11,960 bases of DNA. Source: an uncultured Collinsella sp. (GTDB taxonomy: Bacteria; Actinomycetota; Coriobacteriia; Coriobacteriales; Coriobacteriaceae). The notes beneath the pieces are model-generated. The model saw only the letters and a list, made by a program, of their open reading frames with translations, did no database searches and was not told the origin of the DNA. Of this stretch, positions 1-7,305 are shown one piece after another. The stretch lies in NCBI GenBank assembly GCA_902482185.1, contig CABSZR010000024.1:1-11960 (forward strand), written 5' to 3'. A program made the translations under genes and the position numbers. Positions within the stretch are counted from its first letter, which is position 1, and every line of letters begins with the position of its first letter.

Positions 1-213
1 CTCGCCGTGGGCGGCCTGGACCCGGTCTTTGGCGCGCGTCCGCTCAAGCGTCTGGTTCAGCGCGAGGTCGTGGACGCCATCGCCGCCGCTATTATCGACG
101 GCACGGTGCGCGAGGGCGATCAGGTGACGGTCGATGTCGACAAGGACGGCGGCTTTACCGTCGTGTGCGACAATACGCCGGCGGCCACCTACGAGGTTCC
201 CGACGCTCAGTAG
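1..213 (+). CDS. clpB: ATP-dependent chaperone ClpB, C-terminal end (partial)
   Basis: The reading frame enters from outside the window and ends at TAG 211-213, leaving the last 70 residues. The segment GLDPVFGARPLKRLVQREV is the typical C-terminal small domain (D2-small) of Clp/Hsp100 AAA+ proteins. In it the GARPLKR stretch carries the sensor-2 arginine that contacts nucleotide. ClpB is a cytoplasmic hexameric disaggregase that works with DnaK to rescue aggregated proteins. The tail after the conserved part (KDGGFTVVCDN onward) is short and acidic, as in many ClpB proteins. ClpC and ClpA share the GARPLKR signature, so the choice of ClpB rests on the one-domain ending and is likely rather than certain. 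A strong terminator follows, so this is the end of its transcription unit. Confidence 0.85.
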   Translation, partial: LAVGGLDPVFGARPLKRLVQREVVDAIAAAIIDGTVREGDQVTVDVDKDGGFTVVCDNTPAATYEVPDAQ

Positions 214-256
214 ATTTTGAGTCATGCCTCAAAATTTGCCTTTTGAGCCGAACTCC

Positions 257-293
257 AAGGGCGGCGGATCCAATTGGGTTCGCCGCCCTTTTT
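257..293 (+). terminator. Rho-independent terminator after clpB
   Basis: A perfect 10-bp stem, AAGGGCGGCG (257-266) with CGCCGCCCTT (281-290), encloses a 14-base loop and runs into a T tract (289-293). It lies 44 bases after the clpB stop and closes that unit. Confidence 0.88.
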
Positions 294-345
294 CGTGCGA
301 CAATCGATGGTGTTGAACATGAGCACATGGCAAGGAGCTATGCAG

Positions 346-549
346 ATGAAAGACGAGAACAAGACGAACGCACCGGCGGCTGAGGCGGCGCCCGTCGCAC
401 CGGTCGCACCGAAGGCTTCTCCCAAACCCGCGCCCAAGCCCCGCGACCCCTACATCCGCGCCGAGAACGAGGACGACGACGGCTACGATCCCTACAGCGA
501 TCGCCGCCCCGAGCGCGAGCCGCTGTTCGAAGCCGACCCCTGGCGCTGA
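346..549 (+). CDS. Small acidic proline/alanine-rich protein, function unknown
   Basis: I do not recognise this 67-residue protein. The ATG at 346 is chosen because AAGGAG (332-337) sits 8 bases upstream. An earlier in-frame ATG at 340 is too close to that site, and the still earlier in-frame starts at 274 and 319 have no good ribosome site. The N-terminal half is a low-complexity Ala/Pro/Lys stretch with repeated APVAP and PKPAPK units (residues about 10-36). The C-terminal half is acidic and aromatic (ENEDDDGYDPYSDRR, then EPLFEADPWR). There is no signal peptide or membrane segment, so it is probably cytoplasmic and disordered. It lies between the clpB terminator and a palindromic repeat, so it is likely transcribed alone. 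The good ribosome site and regular codon use favour a real gene. Confidence 0.6.
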   Translation: MKDENKTNAPAAEAAPVAPVAPKASPKPAPKPRDPYIRAENEDDDGYDPYSDRRPEREPLFEADPWR

Positions 550-573
550 GTGCCACCCAAAAGGCCACGAATA

Positions 574-640
574 AGTTGCGGTGAAATAGGGACTGTTTTG
601 CAGTTTGACCAGCAAAAACAGTCCCTATTTCACCGCAACT
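574..640. repeat. Palindromic intergenic repeat, copy 1 (GTTGCGGTGAAATAG family)
   Basis: The left arm at 574-601 (AGTTGCGGTGAAATAGGGAC and onward) is the reverse complement of 612-640 except for one extra A, giving a stem of about 28 bp with a 10-base loop. It lies between convergent genes (346-549 plus, 681-2177 minus) and could act as a two-way terminator or RNA-end stabiliser, although no clear T tract follows. The outer arm motif recurs at 7746-7812 and 11653-11666, so this is a dispersed repeat family. Confidence 0.85.
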
Positions 641-680
641 GCGTTAGGGATGGGGTGTTGGGCGGCTGTCTTCGGGCCGA

Positions 681-2177
681 CTAGTCCTGGGCTTTGATGC
701 TCGGCAGGAGAATCTGGGCGAGGTAGTCGGTCTCGAGTTTGGTCGCGGCGTCTGCCTTGCCGTCTTTACCGACCAGGTCGTTTTTGATCTGGCTGTATGT
801 GTAGCGGTTGCCGGTCGTGAGCTCGACAAGCTCAATCGCCGTATCCATGGGGTAGGTCGACACGGGGTTCTGCGTGTGTCCATTAACGGTTTGCGGAATC
901 ACGTACGGATAGACAGGGCCGCTGGCGTAGACGGTGTAGCCGTTGCCTAGGCTGACCGTGCCCAAAACCGTATCGCCGTCGTCGGGCGTAAAGGTCTCGC
1001 CATCGCGCACCGCGACGAGCGTCACGAGCGGTGTGTTGGTGTCGCCGTCCAGATAAATGCACAGCGTGTTGCCGTTCTGCCAGGTTGCGACCTTGCCATA
1101 CCACTCAACCGGAATATCGAGCTGATACAGGTTCGTCGCCTTGTGTCGAGCGTCGGCATCGCGGGCGGACTGAGCCTCGCTTGCGCTTACGGCGTTGGCG
1201 GCGGCATCGCGGCGCGTAATTGCCGCCCGCTGGAGTATCTTTGCCGCGGCGGCAGAGCTCGCGCCGCCTTCTTCGGCGTACTTGGCGGCGGCATCGATCT
1301 GGTCGTCGGTCACCGTGTCGGCTGAGGGCACCTTAAGCTTAAAGGTGGCTTGAGCGCGCAGATCCTGCCCGTCATTCTTGACCGTAACCTGGGCCTTGGT
1401 GGTCGGGATGGTGTAGATGGTGCCGTCGGCCGCGATGGGGGAGGCGGCGATGGAGAACGTGTAATCGCCGGGCAGCAGCTTAATGCCGCGACCGTGCTCG
1501 TCAACGTAGAGCGTTTCGCTCACGGAAGAACCGTCGGAATCCTGCCCGCTCACCTGCACGGGAATCTTGGAGCCAGTTGAGCAGTCGAGGCCCGCGGCAT
1601 GCACGCCAATCTGCACCGACATCATGGTATGGGCGTTTGCGGCAAGCACGGCGGCCTGCTCTTGCTGGTATCCGTTCCAAGCCGCATAGCCTGCGCCGCC
1701 GGCGACGAGCGCGACGGCCACAACGCCGGCAACCATCAGGTTGCGGCGCTTGGGCGACATCTTGCGATGGCGAACCTCGGCCTCGCGTGCTGAGGGAACG
1801 GACGGTAGGGGGATATCGCCCATGGCGATGGTCTCGTCCACGGCAGGCGCAGAGCCCAGGCCGGGAAGCTCGCGGGTCAGCGAATCTTCGGCCGGCAAGT
1901 TGTCGAGCAAGATGGTTTCCTCGCTCGTGTCGGATCCGGGCTGGTCGTCGGCCTCGCTTTCGGTGTCTTCGTGATCTGCCTCATCCTCGGCAGGCTCAAC
2001 GTCGCCTGTATCCTGATCATCGGGCTGCGCCTCGATTTTCGGCTCATCCTGCACATCAACGCTCGAATCGTCAAACGCAATCTCGGCCAGCGCGATCTGG
2101 TCTAGGCTCTCCAGGGCCTCGGCACACGCTTCTGCATCTTGGGCCGCATCCTCTTGGCCTATCGTCTCATCTTTCAT
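681..2177 (-). CDS. Membrane-anchored protein with acidic cytoplasmic domain, function unknown
   Basis: The protein has 498 residues, starting at ATG 2177-2175 with a G-rich stretch just upstream and ending at TAG 683-681. Residues 1-140 are strongly acidic and low in complexity, and hold two similar segments, EETILLDNLP (about 86-95) and DETIAMGDIP (about 114-123). A basic stop-transfer patch (RHRKMSPKRR) precedes a single transmembrane helix at about 146-167. By the positive-inside rule the acidic part is cytoplasmic and residues 170-498 are extracellular. The outer part begins with a segment that may be a beta-sandwich (VQIGVHAAGLDC to DYTFSIAASP). An Ala-rich, probably helical linker follows, and then a C-terminal domain that I cannot assign. 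The two Thr-containing acidic segments could be phosphorylation sites, but that is speculation. It appears to be transcribed alone. Confidence 0.8.
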   Translation of the reverse strand: MKDETIGQEDAAQDAEACAEALESLDQIALAEIAFDDSSVDVQDEPKIEAQPDDQDTGDVEPAEDEADHEDTESEADDQPGSDTSEETILLDNLPAEDSLTRELPGLGSAPAVDETIAMGDIPLPSVPSAREAEVRHRKMSPKRRNLMVAGVVAVALVAGGAGYAAWNGYQQEQAAVLAANAHTMMSVQIGVHAAGLDCSTGSKIPVQVSGQDSDGSSVSETLYVDEHGRGIKLLPGDYTFSIAASPIAADGTIYTIPTTKAQVTVKNDGQDLRAQATFKLKVPSADTVTDDQIDAAAKYAEEGGASSAAAAKILQRAAITRRDAAANAVSASEAQSARDADARHKATNLYQLDIPVEWYGKVATWQNGNTLCIYLDGDTNTPLVTLVAVRDGETFTPDDGDTVLGTVSLGNGYTVYASGPVYPYVIPQTVNGHTQNPVSTYPMDTAIELVELTTGNRYTYSQIKNDLVGKDGKADAATKLETDYLAQILLPSIKAQD

Positions 2178-2299
2178 ATATCCCCCAAGCTCAATATCGG
2201 GACAACACTGTACCCAAAAATGGAGCTATATAAAGCGCATGCGAAATATAAGATCCGATTTAACCCGAGTGCATCGTTTAGCCGCATCCTCGCGGCAGC

Positions 2300-2340
2300 A
2301 AAAAGCCCCCGGAACGCGGACGAATCACATTCCGGGGGCT
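2300..2340 (-). terminator. Rho-independent terminator of the TetR/membrane-protein unit
   Basis: An 11-bp perfect stem, AGCCCCCGGAA (2304-2314) with TTCCGGGGGCT (2330-2340), is followed on the minus strand by five U residues (A tract 2300-2304). It lies 71 bases past the stop of the minus-strand gene at 2411 and closes that transcript. Confidence 0.88.
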
Positions 2341-2410
2341 CTGCAATGCGTTGAGTTGCGTGGAGCCGGCTATGCTGCTTCGTGCTCAAGCGATGTTTGC
2401 GTCAGGTGCG

Positions 2411-3418
2411 TTACTCGGCGTGTGCGTAATCAACCTTGGCGCGGCGAGCGGTAGCCTTCTCCCAATCGCTGGTGCCCTCAAAGACATCCTGCTTGTAGGG
2501 ATTGCGGCCGAGCTTCTTGGCGCGGTAGGCGATGTAGATGATCGCGGCGACGTTGGCGACCAGCGCGGCGATCGAGACCGCGGTGGCGGCGCCGGGGTCG
2601 AGCGTGGAGTGGGTCACAAAGATGGACTCCTCCTGGAAGTACGGGAACACCTGGGCAAACATGCACCAAATAGCAAGCGTAAAGGCGCGGTTCTGAATCC
2701 AGCCGCCCTTGTTCCAGATAAAGGCGGCGACGGTGGGCGCCAGCAGCAGCGCAAAGCCGCAGAACCAGGAGTGGGTGGGCAGGCAGTTGTAGGTGTAGCA
2801 GAAGTTCCAGATATCGTAGGCGATGATGTAGACCCAAGTCATGTCGGGCCACAACATGTCGGTCTGATCCTCGGAGGCGTAGACGCTCCACCAGCCGGTC
2901 ATGCAGAAGATGTTGATGAGACCGGCGATGCCGTTGAACACGTTGTTCCAGCCGGCAAGCTGCGTGGCACCCTCGGAGGTGACCCAGGTGGACTCGCCCA
3001 GGACAAAGAAGTGATAGGCGCTCTCGAAGTCGGACACGACGGCGATCATGATGTTGATGGCGACGATCACAAACGGCCATGCGCGGAACCAATGCGCCTT
3101 GCCGATCTTGCCCCACTGGTACTTAATGGCAATGAAGCCCCAGCAACCGGCCAGCGCCGCGTACACCTTGGCGTAGTGGAACCAGCTGTTCTGGTACACG
3201 TGAGTGGGGTTGGTGAGCGCCCACTCGGCACCCTGCGAGACGCCGATGGCGATGGCGACGCAGTAGATGGTCATGGCCAGCGGAGCCACGCCAAAGATGA
3301 TTGCCGCGCCCAGCTTGGTGCGGCGGCCGACCTCGTTGAGCACGATCAGGCCAATAAAGACCATGGCCCAGCCGGCCCAGTGGATAAGGGTATCGCTACC
3401 CCAAACATCGAACAGCAT
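2411..3418 (-). CDS. Polytopic membrane protein, DUF5692-like
   Basis: The protein has 335 residues. ATG 3418-3416 has AAGGAG (3430-3425) six bases upstream. It is very hydrophobic, with about eight to nine likely membrane helices beginning at residue 13 (WAGWAMVFIGLIVLNEVG). It is unusually rich in Trp, with polar aromatic loops such as SDFESAYHFF, YDIWNFCYTYNCLPTHSWF and FPYFQEESIF. The overall look matches what I remember of the DUF5692 family of anaerobic gut bacteria; that name is from memory and not checked. No transporter or enzyme signature is evident. The C-terminus (KKLGRNPYKQDVFEG onward) is soluble and charged. The TetR gene lies 63 bases upstream on the same strand with no terminator between, so the two are probably co-transcribed and the repressor may control this gene. 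Substrate and role are unknown. Confidence 0.75.
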   Translation of the reverse strand: MLFDVWGSDTLIHWAGWAMVFIGLIVLNEVGRRTKLGAAIIFGVAPLAMTIYCVAIAIGVSQGAEWALTNPTHVYQNSWFHYAKVYAALAGCWGFIAIKYQWGKIGKAHWFRAWPFVIVAINIMIAVVSDFESAYHFFVLGESTWVTSEGATQLAGWNNVFNGIAGLINIFCMTGWWSVYASEDQTDMLWPDMTWVYIIAYDIWNFCYTYNCLPTHSWFCGFALLLAPTVAAFIWNKGGWIQNRAFTLAIWCMFAQVFPYFQEESIFVTHSTLDPGAATAVSIAALVANVAAIIYIAYRAKKLGRNPYKQDVFEGTSDWEKATARRAKVDYAHAE

Positions 3419-3481
3419 GCTGCTCTCCTTTCACACGCCCGCGGCCCCTCTTCTGATCGCGGGCAGTTTGGCCAAATGTCG

Positions 3482-4144
3482 TCAGTTCTGGGGCTTGCGC
3501 TCCGGATACTTGGCGGTATAGCCCTCGATGTGGAGTGTCGAGGCGATGATTTCCTTGACCGTTTCGTCGGGCACATCGGGGTGCGTGCGGATATACATCA
3601 AAAGGCCCATGATGAGGGTGTAGAACGTCTCGTAGACATGGTCGATGCGTAGCTCATGATGGGCGACAAAATCCACTACGGTGGTGTCGCAGATATACTG
3701 CGCCACGCGCTGGACCACGTTGTGCAAAAAGCCGCCGTAGAGCGCGCCGCTGCTCGAGGTAAGCGTGCTCGGCAGCTCGTGGCCGCTGGCGACCAGGCGC
3801 TTAAAGAGCGGGGCGACGGTGTCGAGCGCGCCCTCGATATCACCGACGGTGCGGTCGGCGTTCCACCGCTCGAGTTCGGAGATAAAGCCGTCGATCGCCT
3901 CGTCCATAACAGCGGTGACGGCGGCGTCCATGTCGGCGAAGTAGTGGTAGAACAATGAACGCGTGCAGCCGGCTCGCTTGGTCACGGCCGATACCGATAG
4001 GTGGGACACGCCCAGCTCGGAGCTTACGGTGCGCACGGCATCGAGGATCTCGCGACGGCGTTCGTCGCCCGTCAGGCGCTTTGCCGCGCTATCGGATGCG
4101 GGGACGGCATCGACCACAGAGGTACCTGCTGTGTTGTTGCCCAT
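3482..4144 (-). CDS. TetR/AcrR-family transcriptional repressor
   Basis: The protein has 220 residues, with ATG 4144-4142 and TGA at 3484-3482. After a roughly 25-residue polar leader comes a typical TetR DNA-binding domain (about 27-75): RRREILDAVRTVSSELGVSH, then SVSAVTKRAGCTRSLFYHYF. The SLFYHYF recognition-helix signature is diagnostic. The remaining residues (about 76-210) are a helical ligand-binding and dimerisation region of normal length with no recognisable subtype. The gene is divergent from the iron-sulfur flavoprotein at 4334 and lies upstream of the membrane protein at 2411. Two matching palindromes in the divergent spacer (4203-4217, 4226-4240) are likely its operators, so it probably represses itself and both neighbours until a ligand binds. 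The ligand is not evident. Confidence 0.9.
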   Translation of the reverse strand: MGNNTAGTSVVDAVPASDSAAKRLTGDERRREILDAVRTVSSELGVSHLSVSAVTKRAGCTRSLFYHYFADMDAAVTAVMDEAIDGFISELERWNADRTVGDIEGALDTVAPLFKRLVASGHELPSTLTSSSGALYGGFLHNVVQRVAQYICDTTVVDFVAHHELRIDHVYETFYTLIMGLLMYIRTHPDVPDETVKEIIASTLHIEGYTAKYPERKPQN

Positions 4145-4202
4145 GTTTTGCCGCCTTTCATCCTCTTTTGCCTGACCGTTCGCCTAACAGTCTTGAATAT
4201 TG

Positions 4203-4217
4203 TTGACGGTTCGTCAA
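4203..4217. promoter_or_regulatory. Candidate TetR operator 1
   Basis: TTGACGGTTCGTCAA is a perfect 6-bp inverted repeat with a 3-base centre. It lies in the divergent spacer between the TetR gene and the flavoprotein gene. It has the same form (TTGAC-N5-GTCAA) as the site centred 23 bases further on. Confidence 0.65.
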
Positions 4218-4225
4218 TACTATTT

Positions 4226-4240
4226 TTGACACAATGTCAA
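4226..4240. promoter_or_regulatory. Candidate TetR operator 2
   Basis: TTGACACAATGTCAA is a perfect 6-bp inverted repeat with a 3-base centre and the same TTGAC-N5-GTCAA form as operator 1. Its arms also read as -35-like TTGACA on both strands, so a bound repressor would probably hide promoter elements. A possible plus-strand -10, TACTAT (4218-4223), lies between the two operators. Confidence 0.65.
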
Positions 4241-4333
4241 CAATGGCGGGTGAACGGCATGGGGGCATGCCCGGCCTGCAAAAAAAGAGGGGCGCTGCGT
4301 GCCTGCCAGGCTGCGGCAAGAGAAGGGACGACT

Positions 4334-7111
4334 ATGATTCTCAACGGACCGGGGATTAGCTACACCGAGCCCGACATCGGTTCGGAGTTCGTGCCGCCGC
4401 TGCCGGAGCATCCGCGCGAGGCCATCGTCAAGCTGTGCGAGCACTGCACCAACCGTCTGCTGCATCGCGACGAGCTGTTGGGCTACGAGTACTGGTCGTT
4501 TGCCGAGGCCGCGACCGACGAGCAGGCCGAAGTGCTCTGCAAGATGAAGATGCGCCGTCCCTATACGCTGCCCGAGATGGCCAAGCTCACCGGCATGCCC
4601 GAGACCCAGATCGAGAAGATGCTCGACGACATGAGCTACACGGGTCTGCTCGAGTACAACTGGGAAAACCCCGAGCGCGCCAAGCAATGGGTGTTGCCCA
4701 TGCTGGTGCCGGGTTCTGCCGAGTTCCTCAACATGCGCGTGAGCCAGCTCGAGGAGCACCCGGTCTATGCCAAGTTCTTTGAGCAGGCGTCCAAGGGACC
4801 GCTGTCCAAGGCCACACCGATGGTGCCGCCCGGAGGCGCCGGTATCGGCATGCACGTCATTCCGGTCGAGAAGGCCATTGACGCCGCGAGCACGTCGGTG
4901 CCTATTGAGCATATTGAGCACTGGCTCGACAAATACGAGGGTAAGTATGCCGCTAGCACCTGCAGCTGCCGCGCGAGCCGTCGCGTGATGGGTGAGGGCT
5001 GCGCCGACGACCCGGCCGATTGGTGCATCGCCGTGGGCGATATGGCCGACTACGTGGTCGAGACCGATCGTGGCCATTACGTGACCCGCGACGAGGTCTA
5101 CGACATCCTGCGCCAGGCCGAGGACAACGGCTTTGTGCACCAGATCACCAACATCGACGGCGAGAACAAGATCTTCGCCATCTGCAACTGCAACGTCAAC
5201 GTGTGCTACGCCCTGCGCACCTCGCAGCTGTTCAACACGCCCAACCTGTCGCGCTCGGCCTATGTCGCCAAGGTCGAGAGGGACAAGTGCGTGGCCTGCG
5301 GTCGCTGCGTTGAGGTGTGCCCGGCCGGTGCCGCTAAGCTGGGCCAGAAGCTCTGCAGCAAAAAGGCCGGCGGACAGGTGCCCGAGTATCCGCGCCAGGA
5401 GCTGCCCGATGCCACCAAGTGGGACCACACCAAGTGGTCGCCCAACTACCGCAACGACAACCGCATCGAGACGCACGAGTCCGGCACCGCGCCCTGCAAG
5501 ACGGCCTGCCCCGCGCACGTTGCCGTTCAGGGCTATCTGAAGCTCGCGGCTCAGGGCCGCTATGACGAGGCGCTGGCACTCATTAAGCGCGAGAACCCGC
5601 TTCCCGCTATCTGCGGCCGTGTGTGCAACCGCCGCTGTGAGGATGCCTGCACCCGCGGCCGTGTGGACGCCGCCGTGGCCATCGACGAGGTCAAGAAGTT
5701 CATCGCCCAGCGCGATCTGGATGCCGCGACCCGCTATGTCCCACCTGTGGTGACCCCAACGCGTGCCGGCGGCTTCGACCAGAAGATCGCCATCATCGGC
5801 GCCGGTCCGGCCGGTCTGTCCTGCGCTTTCTACCTGGCCGAGAAGGGCTACAAACCCGTCGTGTTCGAGAAGAACGAGCACCCGGGCGGCATGCTTACCT
5901 ACGGCATTCCCAGCTTTAAGCTACAGAAGGATGTTATCGAGGCCGAGGTCGAGGTCATTCGCCTGATGGGCGCCGAGTTCCGCTATGGCGTGGAAGTCGG
6001 TCGCGACGTGACGCTCGACGAGCTGCGCGCGCAGGGCTTTAAAGCCTTCTACGTTGCTATTGGCTGCCAGGGTGGTCGCCTTGCCGGCATTCCGGGCGAG
6101 GATGCCGAGGACGTGACCGTGGCCGTCGACTTCCTTCGCGAGGTTAACAGCGGCAAGATCGATACCCTGTCCGGCCGCACCATTGTGGTGGGCGGCGGCA
6201 ACGTGGCCATCGACGTTGCCCGCAACGCCTGCCGTCTGGGTTCCGAGCACGTTGAGATGTTCTGCCTGGAGAGCGAGGCCCAGATGCCCGCCAGCGAGGA
6301 GGAGCGTCGCGAGGCCGTTGAGGACGGCGCGCACATCAGCTGCGGTTGGGGCCCCAAGGAAGTTCACCTGGACGAGGCCGGTCGTGTGTGCGGCATCACC
6401 TTCAAGCGCTGCACGCGTGTCTTTGACGACGAGGGCCGTTTTGCGCCCGAGTACGACGAGAACGATCTGCGCCGTGTCGATGCCGACCGTGTCGTCATGT
6501 CGATTGGCCAGTCCATTGTGTGGGGCGACCTGCTGGCTGGCTCCAAGGTGGAGCTCGGCCGCGGCCAGGGTGCCCTTGCCGATCCCCAGACTTACCAGAC
6601 CGCCGAACCCGACATCTTTGTGGGCGGCGACGTCTACACCGGCCCCAGCTTTGCCATCGACGCTATCGCCGCCGGCCACGAGGCCGCCGTGTCCATCCAT
6701 CGCTTTGTGCAGCCGGGCTCCACGCTCACCATCGGCCGCAACCAGCGCCGCTACACCGCGCTCGACCGCGACGACGTTGTGCTCGAGAGCTACGACAACG
6801 CGAGCCGCGAGGTTGCGCATGTGGACCGCGAACGCGAGAAGGCTGCGCCGTTTAGCGAGTATGTTGAGACCTTTACCGAGGAGCAGGTGCGCGCCGAGAC
6901 CGCCCGCTGCCTGGGCTGCGGCGCCTCGATCGTCGACCCCAACAAGTGCATCGGCTGCGGCCTGTGCACCACCAAGTGCGCGTTCGACGCCATCCATCTG
7001 GATCGCGACCGCCCCGAGTGCTCCACGATGGTCAAATACGAGCAAAAGCTTCCAAGCCTGGGCAAGTACGCGCTCAAGCGCGCCATCAAGATTAAATTCG
7101 GGAAGAAGTAA
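4334..7111 (+). CDS. FAD-dependent oxidoreductase, GltD/NfnB-like, with N- and C-terminal iron-sulfur modules
   Basis: The protein has 925 residues. ATG 4334 is preceded by AGAAGGGA. Residues about 70-108 resemble a winged helix-turn-helix (YTLPEMAKLTGMPETQIEKM). Next come unusual Cys clusters: CSC at 210-212 with C223 and C231, and CNC at 284-286 with C291. A [4Fe-4S] ferredoxin motif has C319, C322, C325 and C329. Residues 388-439 are the GltD-type cluster region (C388, C392, C427, C431, C435, C439). The FAD-binding GAGPAG is at 489-494, the NAD(P)H-binding GGGNVAID begins at 620, and the second FAD motif GGDV is at 764-767. The C-terminus has CLGC (859-862) and a ferredoxin motif at C872, C875, C878 and C882. 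Such proteins pass electrons between NAD(P)H and ferredoxin-like clusters in the cytoplasm. The fusion is about twice the length of plain GltD. The physiological partner is unknown. Divergent TetR sites suggest ligand-controlled expression. Confidence 0.85.
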   Translation: MILNGPGISYTEPDIGSEFVPPLPEHPREAIVKLCEHCTNRLLHRDELLGYEYWSFAEAATDEQAEVLCKMKMRRPYTLPEMAKLTGMPETQIEKMLDDMSYTGLLEYNWENPERAKQWVLPMLVPGSAEFLNMRVSQLEEHPVYAKFFEQASKGPLSKATPMVPPGGAGIGMHVIPVEKAIDAASTSVPIEHIEHWLDKYEGKYAASTCSCRASRRVMGEGCADDPADWCIAVGDMADYVVETDRGHYVTRDEVYDILRQAEDNGFVHQITNIDGENKIFAICNCNVNVCYALRTSQLFNTPNLSRSAYVAKVERDKCVACGRCVEVCPAGAAKLGQKLCSKKAGGQVPEYPRQELPDATKWDHTKWSPNYRNDNRIETHESGTAPCKTACPAHVAVQGYLKLAAQGRYDEALALIKRENPLPAICGRVCNRRCEDACTRGRVDAAVAIDEVKKFIAQRDLDAATRYVPPVVTPTRAGGFDQKIAIIGAGPAGLSCAFYLAEKGYKPVVFEKNEHPGGMLTYGIPSFKLQKDVIEAEVEVIRLMGAEFRYGVEVGRDVTLDELRAQGFKAFYVAIGCQGGRLAGIPGEDAEDVTVAVDFLREVNSGKIDTLSGRTIVVGGGNVAIDVARNACRLGSEHVEMFCLESEAQMPASEEERREAVEDGAHISCGWGPKEVHLDEAGRVCGITFKRCTRVFDDEGRFAPEYDENDLRRVDADRVVMSIGQSIVWGDLLAGSKVELGRGQGALADPQTYQTAEPDIFVGGDVYTGPSFAIDAIAAGHEAAVSIHRFVQPGSTLTIGRNQRRYTALDRDDVVLESYDNASREVAHVDREREKAAPFSEYVETFTEEQVRAETARCLGCGASIVDPNKCIGCGLCTTKCAFDAIHLDRDRPECSTMVKYEQKLPSLGKYALKRAIKIKFGKK

Positions 7112-7158
7112 GAAACGCAACAAGCAGGAGAACGGCGCAGAGAGCGGTTGGACAGCGA

Positions 7159-7256
7159 GCGAGTCCCAGGCGTGGCGAGGTGCCTTGAAAGAGGAGGGCA
7201 TAGGGCTTTTGCCCATGCCCGACGATTGAAAGGCAGATCGCCCGTCTGGGGCTCGC
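7159..7256 (+). ncRNA. Candidate structured leader RNA upstream of hypA
   Basis: The 194-base spacer between the flavoprotein and hypA folds into one long, nearly continuous rod. The outer stem pairs 7159-7169 with 7246-7256 (11 bp, one G-U). It continues as 7170-7178 with 7238-7245 (bulged T7173), then a 2x2 loop, then 7181-7186 with 7230-7235. A 9x9 purine-rich internal loop follows (GAAAGAGGA 7187-7195 opposite GACGATTGA 7221-7229). The end stem pairs 7196-7201 with 7215-7220 and 7203-7206 with 7211-7214 under a TTTT loop. The fold is read directly from the sequence. A riboswitch or protein-bound leader role is inference. The GATTGAAAGGC part faintly recalls the Moco-type RNA, but the overall layout does not match what I remember of it. 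Confidence 0.55.
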
Positions 7257-7271
7257 GCAGCGTCAAGCCGA

Positions 7272-7293
7272 CCGCCGTTCGGTAGAACGGCGG
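7272..7293 (+). promoter_or_regulatory. Hairpin overlapping the hypA ribosome binding site
   Basis: CCGCCGTTC (7272-7280) pairs perfectly with GAACGGCGG (7285-7293) around a GGTA loop. The 3' arm includes the first two bases of the hypA ribosome site GGAAGGA (7292-7298). It has no T tract, so it is not an ordinary terminator. It could limit translation or mark an mRNA processing point, and may act with the rod-like RNA just upstream. Confidence 0.55.
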
Positions 7294-7305
7294 AAGGAAT
7301 TAAAA

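Noticed and set aside
2351..3652. A 433-residue plus-strand open frame
   Set aside because: It lies opposite the membrane protein and the end of the TetR gene. Composition is Gly/Asp/Val/His-rich, as expected of a shadow.
4259..4333. Alternative upstream start of the flavoprotein adding 25 residues with a CPAC motif
   Set aside because: The ribosome site before 4259 is weak, whereas AGAAGGGA precedes ATG 4334. The extra residues are not clearly part of the domain, but a longer form is not excluded.
4220..5881. A 553-residue minus-strand open frame opposite the flavoprotein
   Set aside because: It arises from the GC-rich codon pattern of the real plus-strand gene. The product is Leu/Val/Gly/His-rich with no domain, while the plus-strand frame has several exact cofactor motifs.
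5921..7216. A 431-residue minus-strand open frame
   Set aside because: It is a shadow of the flavoprotein gene and its leader RNA, without ribosome site or motif.
7187..7235. Moco-type riboswitch
   Set aside because: Only a short GATTGAAAGGC stretch is similar. The rod with a single 9x9 loop does not show the multi-stem layout I remember, and no molybdopterin gene follows, so the RNA is reported without a class.
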